DNA from: CBDESM01 sp965205165
GTDB taxonomy: Bacteria > Chloroflexota > Dehalococcoidia > Bin125
DNA: 64,000 bases
NCBI GenBank assembly: GCA_965205165.1
Contig: OZ242037.1
Location: 2,666,001 to 2,730,000 of the forward strand
Direction: 5' to 3'
Below the pieces are notes generated by a model. The model ran no database searches. It saw only the letters and a program-made list of their open reading frames with translations, and was not told the origin of the DNA. This document shows positions 16,370 to 24,169 of this stretch, in pieces (position 1 is the stretch's first letter; each line of letters opens with the position of its first letter). The position numbers and the translations under genes were made by a program.

Positions 16370-16629
16370 ACGGAGATGCGCCCGGCTACGACTTCGTGTA
16401 TGACCCCGAGGTTCGAGCACTTGCGGCGAGTCTCGCCGGGCCTTTGGCCGCGCAGTTGAAGCAGGCAGAGGCCGAGCTGCTGCGCGATCAGACAGAGAAC
16501 AACCCGAGCATCCGCTACTGGTTCGGGATCACGGTGATCGGCATGGTGTCAACCGAGAATTTGGATGTCTATTTCGTGCCGGCGAGTCCTCTGGTGGCGC
16601 GGATCACGGAGATTCACGTGCGGTTGTAG
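16366..16629 (+). CDS. unknown 87-residue protein, candidate toxin
   Basis: Overlaps the Panacea-domain gene by 4 nt. It is predicted as a helix (EVRALAASLAGPLAAQLKQAEAELL) followed by beta strands (IRYWFGITVIGMV, LDVYFVPASP, RITEIHVRL). There is no signal peptide or membrane segment, and I recognise no known toxin family. Its position fits a toxin controlled by the Panacea protein, though in many Panacea systems the toxin is larger. Function is inferred only from neighbourhood. Confidence 0.5.
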   Translation: MNGDAPGYDFVYDPEVRALAASLAGPLAAQLKQAEAELLRDQTENNPSIRYWFGITVIGMVSTENLDVYFVPASPLVARITEIHVRL

Positions 16630-16703
16630 CCGGTGGAGGCTCGGCGGCCGCGGGGTTGGAAGGCCTGCTGCTGCGGGCCGGGCGGGTACGACGAGGTTTG
16701 AGG

Positions 16704-16709
16704 TATCGT
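16704..16709 (+). promoter_or_regulatory. -10 hexamer TATCGT next to the oxidoreductase start
   Basis: TATCGT ends 10 nt before the ATG at 16720 with no Shine-Dalgarno sequence, consistent with a leaderless or very short-leader transcript. Confidence 0.35.
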
Positions 16710-16719
16710 GTTGCCTGCA

Positions 16720-18234
16720 ATGTTCGACGTGATTGTCGTGGGGGCTGGGTCGGGCGGGGCCGTGGTGGCGGCGCGGGTGTCGGGGGATTCGGGGCGGTCG
16801 GTGCTGCTGGTGGAGGCGGGGCCGGATTATGCGTCGGTGGGGGCGATGCCGCGGGATTTGCTGAAGCCTTGGGTGTCTTGGCGGGATCATGATTGGGGGT
16901 TCTCGGCGGATGCGCGGGCGGGGCGGGAGATGCGGCTGCACCGGGGGAAGGTGGTGGGCGGGTCTTCGGCGGTGAACGGGACGATTGCGCTGCGGGGGGT
17001 GCCGCAGGATTTCGAGGCGTGGACGGCGGCGGGAGCCGAGGGCTGGGGGTTCGAGGATGTGCTGCCGTTCTACCGGCGGCTGGAGTCGGATCCGGAGGGC
17101 GGGGATTTCCACGGGTCGTCGGGGCCAGTGCCGATCGAGCGTCCGGGCAAGGGGAAGTGGCAGCCGCTGCAGCGGGCGTTCCACGATGCGTGCGTCGCGG
17201 CGGGGTTCGCGGAGGTGCGGGATCATAATCTGCCCGATGCGACGGGCGTGGGGGCGTGGCCGCGGAACCGGGCGGACGGCAACCGGATTTCGACGAACAT
17301 CGCGTATCTGCTGGGGATCCGGGATCGGCCGAATCTGACGGTGCGGGCGGAGACGTTGGTGGACCGGGTGATCGTGGAGGACGGCGCGGCGCGGGGCGTG
17401 GTGCTGGCGGACGGCGAGGAGGTGCGGGCCGAGCGGGTGGTGCTGGCGGCGGGCGCGGCGGTGACGCCGGCGATTCTGCTGCGGTCGGGGATCGGGCCGA
17501 CGGAGAAGCTGTCGCCGTTCGGGATCGAACCGGTGCACGTGCTGCCGGGCGTGGGGGAGAACTTGCTCGATCATTTCGGGACGGGGGTGCAGGCGTTTCC
17601 GGTCGAGGGGGTGGAGCACGATCCGTCGGTGGTGACGGAGGTGGGGGTTCGGTATACGGCGCCGGGGTCGGATCAGTTCAACGACATGCAGCTGGCGGTG
17701 TCGACGATTTGGGATGCGGATCAGGTGCGCGGGCTGACGGACGCGCCGGGGCGGATGTACCCGCTGTTCGGCGTGGGGGCGATTTTGCAGCGTCCGAACT
17801 CGCGGGGGACGCTGGGGCTGCGGAGCGCGGACCCGGCGGAGCAGCCGGAGCTGACGATGCGCTATGCGGAGGACGCGGAGGATCTGCGGAGGCTGATCGA
17901 CGGCGCGCGGCTGTGCTGGGAGGTGATGCATTCGGCGGAGGTCGCGCCGTACGTGGAGCGGATCGTGGCGCCGTCGGCGGAGGTGATCGGGTCGGACGCG
18001 CTGCTGGCGGACTACATCCGGCGGACGACGAGCACGACGTGGCACATCTGCGGGACGGCGCGGATGGGCCGCCCGGACGACCCGCTGGCGGTGACGGATT
18101 CGCGCTGCAACGTGATCGGCCTGGACGGCCTGACGGTGGCGGACGCATCGGTGATGCCGGACATCGTGTCGTGCAACACGAACCTGACGTCGATCATGAT
18201 CGGCGAGCGGGTCGCGGAGTTCCTTGGGGCGTAG
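16720..18234 (+). CDS. GMC-family FAD-dependent oxidoreductase
   Basis: A 504-residue glucose-methanol-choline oxidoreductase. Seen: the ADP-binding VVGAGSGG near the N-terminus, LLVEAGPDY, the GMC signature GKVVGGSSAVNGTI near residue 88, ERVVLAAGAAVTPAILLRSG (second signature), the active-site His in TWHICGTARMG, and a C-terminal SCNTNLTSIMIGERVAE block with the second catalytic Asn. It would oxidise an alcohol (choline-like, polyol or aromatic) using FAD. No signal peptide. The start is ATG 16720 rather than the in-frame GTG at 16708. It lies between two putative toxin-antitoxin-type pairs; substrate unknown. Confidence 0.9.
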   Translation: MFDVIVVGAGSGGAVVAARVSGDSGRSVLLVEAGPDYASVGAMPRDLLKPWVSWRDHDWGFSADARAGREMRLHRGKVVGGSSAVNGTIALRGVPQDFEAWTAAGAEGWGFEDVLPFYRRLESDPEGGDFHGSSGPVPIERPGKGKWQPLQRAFHDACVAAGFAEVRDHNLPDATGVGAWPRNRADGNRISTNIAYLLGIRDRPNLTVRAETLVDRVIVEDGAARGVVLADGEEVRAERVVLAAGAAVTPAILLRSGIGPTEKLSPFGIEPVHVLPGVGENLLDHFGTGVQAFPVEGVEHDPSVVTEVGVRYTAPGSDQFNDMQLAVSTIWDADQVRGLTDAPGRMYPLFGVGAILQRPNSRGTLGLRSADPAEQPELTMRYAEDAEDLRRLIDGARLCWEVMHSAEVAPYVERIVAPSAEVIGSDALLADYIRRTTSTTWHICGTARMGRPDDPLAVTDSRCNVIGLDGLTVADASVMPDIVSCNTNLTSIMIGERVAEFLGA

Positions 18235-18250
18235 AGGCGCGCCGGGCAGG

Positions 18251-18769
18251 CTAGAGGTTGATGCGGCTGAGGCCGGCGGCGCGATCCAGATAGATGATCG
18301 AGGCGGGAGGTGACGGCGTCGCGGCTGCGGCGCGTGCAGATGAAGGGTCGGCGTGCGGATCGGGGATCAGGAGCACGGACTCGGCGAGTCGGTTCAGGAG
18401 CGGGAAGTCATTGCGAACCGTTGCCCGCACGATGGAATCGTCAATCGTCCACCATCGGTGGACCATGCGATTGCGCATGGAGATGAGATTGTCCCAAGAG
18501 AGCGCGTCTTGCGGGCCCACTACGGGTACTTCGTGAAGCAGGCGAAACAACCTGGCGCCACCGGTGTCGCGGAGGCCCCGGACAGATTCGAGGACGGTGG
18601 TGGTGCGGAACCGGAGCGCGTCCCGCACGATGTCGGCCGGCGCATCGACGTCGCCGGTTCGACCGTCGGCCTCCAGCGCAATTGCGCCGGCGAGAGCTTG
18701 GCCGAATCTAATCCAGTGCGCGGCGATGGTCGCGATGTTGACCTCGATACCGGACAGATCGTTCGGCAT
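18251..18769 (-). CDS. HEPN-domain (HepT-like) protein
   Basis: A 172-residue protein with the HEPN ribonuclease-type motif R-x4-H: SMRNRMVHRWWTIDD, giving Arg99 and His104, preceded by LSWDNLI as in HepT proteins. The C-terminal 30 residues are Ala/Pro/Ser-rich. HEPN proteins of this type are commonly RNases in toxin-antitoxin pairs with a MNT nucleotidyltransferase, but no MNT gene is present. It follows the 120-residue gene at 18790 with a 20-nt gap; GGAG sits 9 nt before the ATG. The upstream part of the longer open frame is not used. Role as toxin is inferred. Confidence 0.65.
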   Translation of the reverse strand: MPNDLSGIEVNIATIAAHWIRFGQALAGAIALEADGRTGDVDAPADIVRDALRFRTTTVLESVRGLRDTGGARLFRLLHEVPVVGPQDALSWDNLISMRNRMVHRWWTIDDSIVRATVRNDFPLLNRLAESVLLIPDPHADPSSARAAAATPSPPASIIYLDRAAGLSRINL

Positions 18770-18789
18770 CCGCGGGGCTCCGATTCGGC

Positions 18790-19152
18790 CTAGAGGCCGA
18801 AGGGGTCTTCGCGCTGCGGACGCCCCGCGCGGTAGTCGCTCATGCGGACATCCAACTCCCAAGCCAAGTAGTTGTTGACGTGATCGAGCAATTTGGCAAG
18901 GCCGAGATCCTCGATCAGTTCGCGGGGGAGGTGGACGAAGACGCCGGCGAGCCCGAGATCGTGCATCCGCATCTCGGTGTCGGCGGCGTTGTCGCCGCAT
19001 GCGCCATTGCCGAGGCTTGACGAAAGCGCCTCGGCGACCGAGCAGGCGGCCCGGTCGAGCGTTTCGCTGCCGGGGTGCTCGCCCGGGTACAGGCGGCGGT
19101 ACTCCTCCTGCACGAGGTCTTCGGCGATGGTGACTTCGAGGATTTCGGACAT
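18790..19152 (-). CDS. unknown 120-residue protein upstream of the HEPN gene
   Basis: A predicted soluble protein starting MSEILEVTIAEDLVQEEYRR, acidic overall, with helices such as LPRELIEDLGLAKLLDHVNNYLAW. I do not recognise the family; it is not a nucleotidyltransferase. It has a TACACT hexamer at 19182-19187 and AGGTG before its ATG, so it is the first gene of a two-gene unit with the HEPN protein. By position it could be the antidote or a regulator. Confidence 0.55.
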   Translation of the reverse strand: MSEILEVTIAEDLVQEEYRRLYPGEHPGSETLDRAACSVAEALSSSLGNGACGDNAADTEMRMHDLGLAGVFVHLPRELIEDLGLAKLLDHVNNYLAWELDVRMSDYRAGRPQREDPFGL

Positions 19153-19214
19153 GGCTGCACCTGCCCTCGGGCGATGGTGCCAGTGTACCTGCTCGTCTCG
19201 GGGCTTGCGGGGGG

Positions 19215-20123
19215 TCAGACAGAGCGGCGACGGACGGGGTCGAGGCGTTCGGAGAGGACGTCGGAGAGGAAGTTGAGGCCGATCATGAGGGTGGCGAGGA
19301 CGACGGCGGTGACGATGACGTAGTGGGGTGCGGGCTGCATGTATTGCTGGGCGACGCGGAGGAGGGTGCCGAGGGTGGCGTCGGGCAGCTGGATGCCGAT
19401 GCCGAGGAAGTTGAGGGCGGCCATGGCGAGGACGGAGGCGACGAAGGCGATGGGGAGCTGGACGGCGAATGCGCCGAAGGTGTTGACGGCGACATGGCGG
19501 AAGAGGATGCGGGAGCCGGACGCGCCGAGGGTGCGGGCGGCGAGGGCGTAGTCCCGCTCGCGCTCGCGGAGGACGCCGGCGCGGGCGAGGCGGGCGGCGA
19601 CGGGGATGTTGAAAACGGTGATGGCGGCGGCGAGGGAGAAGAGCCCGGTGCCGAGGATGGTGCTGACGACGATGGCGAGGATGAGGCCGGGGAAGGACAT
19701 CATCACGTCGATGGCGCGCATGATCAGGGAGTCGATCAGGCCCCCGACCCAGCCGGCGATGTAGCCGATGGAGATGCCGATGGACATGCCGATGAGGACG
19801 GCGGCGAAGCCGACGAGCAGGGTGCGGCGGGTGCTGACGGCGACGCGTGCGAGGAGGTCGCGGGAGAGCTCGTCGGTGCCGAAGGGGTGGGCCCAGGAGA
19901 GGCCGAGGAGTTTTTCGCCGCGCTGGGACCAGTTGGGGTCGGTGGGGTCGAGTTCGGGGAGAATGAAGGCGAAGAAGATGATCAGGCCGAGCAGGAGGAA
20001 GGCGATCGCGCCGCGCGGTTCCCGGGCGACGCCCTTCAGTTCCTGCATGAAGGCGTAGCCCGGGTAGCGGCGCTCGCCGTCGGGGATGCGGACTTGCTCG
20101 ACGGGGGCCGGGTTGGCGGCCAT
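19215..20123 (-). CDS. ABC transporter permease, DppC-type
   Basis: A 302-residue inner-membrane permease of the peptide/nickel ABC family. Seen: a cytoplasmic N-terminal segment, a first helix (AIAFLLLGLIIFFAFILPEL), the family motif HPFGTDELSRDLLARV, and the EAA loop LAARTLGASGSRILFRHVAVN in the last third. About six membrane helices. It starts 1 nt after the DppB-type stop, so the two are translationally coupled. With the 20125 gene it forms the channel for the binding protein at 21173. ATPase genes are not next to it. Confidence 0.92.
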   Translation of the reverse strand: MAANPAPVEQVRIPDGERRYPGYAFMQELKGVAREPRGAIAFLLLGLIIFFAFILPELDPTDPNWSQRGEKLLGLSWAHPFGTDELSRDLLARVAVSTRRTLLVGFAAVLIGMSIGISIGYIAGWVGGLIDSLIMRAIDVMMSFPGLILAIVVSTILGTGLFSLAAAITVFNIPVAARLARAGVLRERERDYALAARTLGASGSRILFRHVAVNTFGAFAVQLPIAFVASVLAMAALNFLGIGIQLPDATLGTLLRVAQQYMQPAPHYVIVTAVVLATLMIGLNFLSDVLSERLDPVRRRSV

Positions 20124-20124
20124 G

Positions 20125-21084
20125 TCAGCCTTCCGCTCCCCGGCCGACGCGGATGCGCGGGTCGATGGCGACGTAGATCACGTCGATGAGGAGGAAGACG
20201 GAGGTGAAGATGGCGACGATGATCATGGTGATGATCTGGATGATGGCGTAGTCGCGGTCGCGGACGGCGACGGCGAGTGCGCGGCCCATGCCAGGCCAAG
20301 TGAAGACGGATTCGATGATCAGGGTGCCGCCGAGGATTTCGGCGAAGAAGTAGGCCATGATGGTGAGGACGGGGATGAGGGAGGGGCGGAGCGCGTGGCG
20401 GAGGATGACGACGCGTCCGCGCAGGCCTTTGGCGCGGGCGGTGCGGATGAAGTCTTCGGTGAGGGTGTCGAGCATTGATTGGCGGGTGAAGCGGAGGATT
20501 TGGGCGGCGACGATGCCGCCGAGGGCGAGGCCGGGCATCAGCAAGTGGAGCAGGGCGCGCCCGAAGTCCTCGGTTACGGGCACGCGGCCGAAGGAGGGCA
20601 GGACGTCGAGCACGACGGCGAAGATGATCAGATAGAAGAAGCCGGCGATGAAGGAGGGGATGCCGATGTTCCAGCCTGCCCAGAGGGAGCCGAAGTAGTC
20701 CCAAAATCCGCCTCTGTTGATAGCGGCGAGGATGCCGAGCAGGAGGCCGAGTCCGAAGCCGATGATGGTGGCGAAGACGGTGAGTTCGATGCTGGCGGGG
20801 AAGGCGGAGGCGACGACTTCGTAGACCTCGATTCCCTTGTTGGAGATGCCGAAGTCGCCTTGGAAGATGCCGGAGACCCAGTTGCCGTACTGCTCGAAGA
20901 AGGGCCTGTCGAGGCCCCATTTGCGGCGCAGGTCTTCTTGGCACTCGGTGCCGATGGACATTTCGCCGCAGGCGGCGACGGCGGGGTCGCCGGGGATCAG
21001 GCGGACGGCGCCGAAGATCAGGAGGGACGCAACGAAGAGGGTGGGGATCAGCTGGGTGAGCAGGCGCGAGAGGACGTACTGCAT
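20125..21084 (-). CDS. ABC transporter permease, DppB-type
   Basis: A 319-residue permease. Seen: the canonical N-terminus MQYVLSRLLTQLIPTLFVAS, LIPGDP, GDFGIS, and the EAA loop FIRTARAKGLRGRVVILRHALRPSLIPV. About six helices with a final FLLIDVIYVAIDPRIR, all typical of DppB. A short insert with CGEMSIGTEC near residue 40 is shared with some family members that have a periplasmic Cys pair. It is the second gene of the operon, after the binding protein and a strong hairpin. Confidence 0.92.
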   Translation of the reverse strand: MQYVLSRLLTQLIPTLFVASLLIFGAVRLIPGDPAVAACGEMSIGTECQEDLRRKWGLDRPFFEQYGNWVSGIFQGDFGISNKGIEVYEVVASAFPASIELTVFATIIGFGLGLLLGILAAINRGGFWDYFGSLWAGWNIGIPSFIAGFFYLIIFAVVLDVLPSFGRVPVTEDFGRALLHLLMPGLALGGIVAAQILRFTRQSMLDTLTEDFIRTARAKGLRGRVVILRHALRPSLIPVLTIMAYFFAEILGGTLIIESVFTWPGMGRALAVAVRDRDYAIIQIITMIIVAIFTSVFLLIDVIYVAIDPRIRVGRGAEG

Positions 21085-21118
21085 CGTTCAGGCCGAGGAT
21101 GCGGGCGCTGACGCGGAG

Positions 21119-21151
21119 GCGCCCCGCGCGGCCGTCCGCCGCGCGGGGCGC
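21119..21151 (-). terminator. strong hairpin between binding-protein and permease genes
   Basis: Perfect 13-bp GC stem (21119-21131 with 21139-21151), 7-nt loop, no T tract. Hairpins here commonly let the abundant binding protein mRNA outlast the permease part. Partial terminator or stabiliser. Confidence 0.55.
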
Positions 21152-21172
21152 GTCATGACGCGCCGGACGGGA

Positions 21173-22987
21173 TCAGACGCTGACGCTCTCCACGTAGGGC
21201 CAGCCCTCGGAGTCGAAGCTGACGTCGACGTTGTTGGTGTTCCAGGAGCCGGCGTACTGGCGGAAGAGGACATTGCTCCAGGCGACGTCGAGGTACTTCT
21301 CGTTGAAGACGCGCCAGTCGCCGTACTCCTCGACGAAGGTGCCGTTCTTGGCGGCTTCGATCATGTCGAGCCACTCGAGCTCGTCGCTGACGCCGGGGCG
21401 CTCGCGCAGGGGCACGTAGTCGGCGGAGCCGGGGTCGTTGGTGCCGCCGGGGACCATGGCGTTCATGCGGCCGTCGTAGGCGTCGGCGAAGAGCACGGTG
21501 ACGGCGGGGTCGCCGGGCTTCACCCAGTTGCCGAAGCCGATGATCATGTGGTCGAAGGTACCGGTGGTCTGGAGCGTGATCATCTCGGTGTACTCGCGCG
21601 GGGTGGAGACCATGTCGATCCCCATTTGCGAGAGTTCCTGTTCGAGCAGCTGGGCGACGGCGGGCGCGTCGACGCGTTCAGGCAGGATGTCGGCTTTGAG
21701 CGTCGCGTCGGCGTTGACGAGGCCGGCAGCGTCGAGCAGCTGGCGCGCACGGGCTTGGTCGAAGACGGGCTTGTCGAGCTCTTCGTCGAAGGCGGGCGAG
21801 CCGGGCTGCCAAGGCAGGCGGCCGGCGACGTCGAAGGTGCCGGCGAACTCTTCCGTGATGCGGGGCCCGTCGACCAGCAGGAGGACGCCTTGGCGGGCGC
21901 GCTTGTCGGTGAAGGGTTCGGAGTCGGCGCGGAAGCGGAGGACGCGGCCGCCTGCGCCGATGTGGATGCGTCCGTAGTGCTCGGGGCTTTCGATCAGCCT
22001 GGCTTCGGCTTCGGGGTTGCCGATGGGGACGCCGTAGTGGCTGTGGATGTCGCCGGTTTCGAGCGCGGCGGCCATGGCGAGGTTGTCGGCGAAGATGGAG
22101 AACTCGATTTTGTCGACCGTGGGTCGGCCGGCCCAGTGGTCTTCGAAGGCGACGAGGTCGTAGCCGCGGTTGGGGTCGTAGTTCTCGAAGGTGTAGGCGC
22201 CGGTGCCGACCAGCACGCCGTCGACGACCTGATCGAGGGTTTCGCGGTCGGCGATGTTGGTCGAGGAGGTGAGGGTGTAGATGTAGCCGGTCGGCCGGGA
22301 GAGCGTGAGGCGGAAGGTGGTCGCGTCGGGCGCTTCGGCCGATTGGGTGTTGGCCGACATCAGGTTGAGCGGGCTGCCGCCGCCGCCGACGTCGGGGTTG
22401 GTGAGTTCGGTGTAGGTGAAGGCGACGTCGGAGGCGTCGAAGTCGCGGCCGCTGTGCCACTTGACGCCTTCGCGGATGTTGAAGATGTAGGTGGTGCCGT
22501 CCGGCTGTTCCCAGCTGGTGGCGAGGTCGGGCGAGGGGTCGAAATTGGGATCGGTCATGCGCTGCATGTTGCCGATGTCGGGCTTGAGGCCGACGGGGCC
22601 GGACCAGCGGGTGAGGCGGTTGAAGAGTCCGCCGTTCTGGTTGATCGCGGTGTTGTTGCCGGCGGTGTTGAGCGGGATGCGGACGAAGTTCGGGGTGGAA
22701 GTGTTGCCGCGCTTCCAGACGCCGCCGGTGCTGGCGGCGTCTGCCGGGGCTGCTTGCTGGGGCTGGTCTTGCTGGGCGGGCTGGTCCTGCGGCTCGTCTG
22801 CGGCGTCGACGTCTGCTGCGGCCTGCTGCTGGGCGGCCTGCTGCTGCGCGTCGTCATCGTCGTCGTCGCCGCAGCCGACGAGGGCGAGGCCGGCGGCGCC
22901 GACGCCGGCGCGGGCCGAGGCGCGGAGCAGGGAGCGGCGGCTGAGCCGCTGGCGGCGGATGCGGGTCCAGTAGTTCTTCTCGCTCAT
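21173..22987 (-). CDS. ABC transporter substrate-binding lipoprotein, family 5
   Basis: A 604-residue SBP_bac_5 receptor. Seen: a Tat signal (RLSRRSLLRASARAG), lipobox VGC near residue 39, an Asp/Gln/Ala linker to about residue 85, then GLFNRLTRW, TYIFNIREGVKWHSGRDFDASDVAFTY, and the C-terminal lobe with SEGWPYVE. It binds an oligopeptide-like or other organic ligand outside the membrane and passes it to the two downstream permeases. GGAGG lies 10 nt before the ATG. The ATPase subunits (DppD/DppF) must be supplied from elsewhere. Confidence 0.92.
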   Translation of the reverse strand: MSEKNYWTRIRRQRLSRRSLLRASARAGVGAAGLALVGCGDDDDDDAQQQAAQQQAAADVDAADEPQDQPAQQDQPQQAAPADAASTGGVWKRGNTSTPNFVRIPLNTAGNNTAINQNGGLFNRLTRWSGPVGLKPDIGNMQRMTDPNFDPSPDLATSWEQPDGTTYIFNIREGVKWHSGRDFDASDVAFTYTELTNPDVGGGGSPLNLMSANTQSAEAPDATTFRLTLSRPTGYIYTLTSSTNIADRETLDQVVDGVLVGTGAYTFENYDPNRGYDLVAFEDHWAGRPTVDKIEFSIFADNLAMAAALETGDIHSHYGVPIGNPEAEARLIESPEHYGRIHIGAGGRVLRFRADSEPFTDKRARQGVLLLVDGPRITEEFAGTFDVAGRLPWQPGSPAFDEELDKPVFDQARARQLLDAAGLVNADATLKADILPERVDAPAVAQLLEQELSQMGIDMVSTPREYTEMITLQTTGTFDHMIIGFGNWVKPGDPAVTVLFADAYDGRMNAMVPGGTNDPGSADYVPLRERPGVSDELEWLDMIEAAKNGTFVEEYGDWRVFNEKYLDVAWSNVLFRQYAGSWNTNNVDVSFDSEGWPYVESVSV

Positions 22988-23014
22988 GGGTGGTGAACCT
23001 CCAGTTCGCAGGCG

Positions 23015-23043
23015 AGGTTAGGCAAGGCAGGTGTTTCGCGCAA
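23015..23043 (-). promoter_or_regulatory. candidate promoter TTGCGC-N17-TAACCT for the ABC operon
   Basis: Minus strand -35 TTGCGC (23038-23043) and -10 TAACCT (23015-23020), 17 nt apart, 27 nt before the start codon. The same -35 and spacing are seen at recA. A nearby inverted repeat GGGAATGTTCCC (23072-23083) could be an operator. Confidence 0.35.
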
Positions 23044-23099
23044 GCAGAAATACATTGAGTTTCAGTGGGGCGGGAATGTTCCCAACCGGGCGGTCGCGG

Positions 23100-24101
23100 T
23101 CATGGAGTCCATAGATTCAAGGGAACGATCGCCGAGCGCTGCGACAGGGCTCGGCTGATGGCCCGGCCGACGTTGTATTGGCAGTTCCAGCTGGCGGGCC
23201 GCCCCAGGTGGTCGTCGTGGGTGATGATCGCGATGGCGTAGCGGGGCGCGCCGGCGGGGTCGAGCCAGAGGGCGGCGCTGTTGAGGTGGAGGCCGGCATC
23301 TTCCTCGTAGAAGAGGCCGGTGCGGACGGCGAGCTGCCAGTTTTCGGGGGCGGAGATCGCGCCCCAGTGGAGCCTTGGGTCGGTTTCGAGCATGAGGGCG
23401 AGGATGCGCTGGCGGGCGATTTCGGAGATGTTAGGCGATGATGCGAGTGCAGCGGCGAGATCGGCGAGGTCGGCGGGGTCGGCCTGCGCGAGGCCCCAGG
23501 CCCAGGGGTGCAGCTGGTCGGCGAGGCGGGGGAGATCGAGGGCCAAGTAGAGATCGGCGAGGCCGGCGGAGCCGCCGATTTGGTCGTAGAGCGCGGTGGC
23601 GGCGTCGTTGCCGCCGTGCGCGACGGCTTGGCGGGTTTGCTCCGCGAGTTCGGGGTCTTCGAGGGTCCCGTCGCGTTCGGCTTGGATGATGGCGGCGAGG
23701 GCGAGGGGGGCCTTGACGACGCTGCGGATCGGGCGGGGGGCGGCGGAGCCGCCGAGCCAGCGGCGGCCGCTGCGCAGGTCGATGATCGCGGCGCCGGCCT
23801 CGGTGCCGGTGCAGGCGGTGATCAGGGCGTCATCGGCCGCGACGGAGAGGCGGCGCAGGGGGCGGGCGTCGGACCAAGCGTTGGAGGCGCGGCCCTGCCA
23901 AGCGTCGAAGTCGTAGGTGCGGATCCGCGGCGGCGGCAGTGCGAGGGCATCCTCTTCGTCCGGATCGAGCGTGAGTTCGTCCTCTGCGGGTTCAGGCTCG
24001 AGGATGGGGTGCTCGACGAGCTGGTAGTAGGCCGGCGGTGGCTGGGCCTGTTGGGCGGCGGCGAGCAGGAGGGCGGCGACGAGGGCGCTGAGCGTGAGCA
24101 C
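23100..24101 (-). CDS. secreted serine hydrolase, class A beta-lactamase fold
   Basis: A 333-residue protein. Seen: a short N-terminal signal peptide (LTLSALVAALLLAAA), a Pro/Glu-rich linker to about residue 60, then a penicillin-recognising fold. Ser127-x-x-Lys130 is the SxxK nucleophile, Gly164-Asn165-Asp166 stands at the SDN position, and Arg260-Thr261-Gly262 at the KTG position. The first and third motifs deviate from true beta-lactamases, so it may be a peptidase or an inactive relative rather than a resistance enzyme. GTG start with TACCTT ending 7 nt upstream and no Shine-Dalgarno, so probably leaderless. Divergent from the exporter gene. Confidence 0.75.
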   Translation of the reverse strand: MLTLSALVAALLLAAAQQAQPPPAYYQLVEHPILEPEPAEDELTLDPDEEDALALPPPRIRTYDFDAWQGRASNAWSDARPLRRLSVAADDALITACTGTEAGAAIIDLRSGRRWLGGSAAPRPIRSVVKAPLALAAIIQAERDGTLEDPELAEQTRQAVAHGGNDAATALYDQIGGSAGLADLYLALDLPRLADQLHPWAWGLAQADPADLADLAAALASSPNISEIARQRILALMLETDPRLHWGAISAPENWQLAVRTGLFYEEDAGLHLNSAALWLDPAGAPRYAIAIITHDDHLGRPASWNCQYNVGRAISRALSQRSAIVPLNLWTP

Positions 24102-24108
24102 GCTGCGG

Positions 24109-24114
24109 AAGGTA
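24109..24114 (-). promoter_or_regulatory. -10 hexamer TACCTT, leaderless arrangement
   Basis: Ends exactly 7 nt before the GTG start at 24101, which would place transcription start at the initiation codon. Confidence 0.4.
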
Positions 24115-24156
24115 GCGGCGGATTGCGGTGCAGCTGCGCTTGGGGGCGAAAATCAT

Positions 24157-24162
24157 TAGCCT
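24157..24162 (+). promoter_or_regulatory. -10 hexamer TAGCCT, leaderless arrangement
   Basis: Ends exactly 7 nt before the ATG at 24170; no Shine-Dalgarno precedes that start. Confidence 0.4.
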
Positions 24163-24169
24163 CGTGCGA

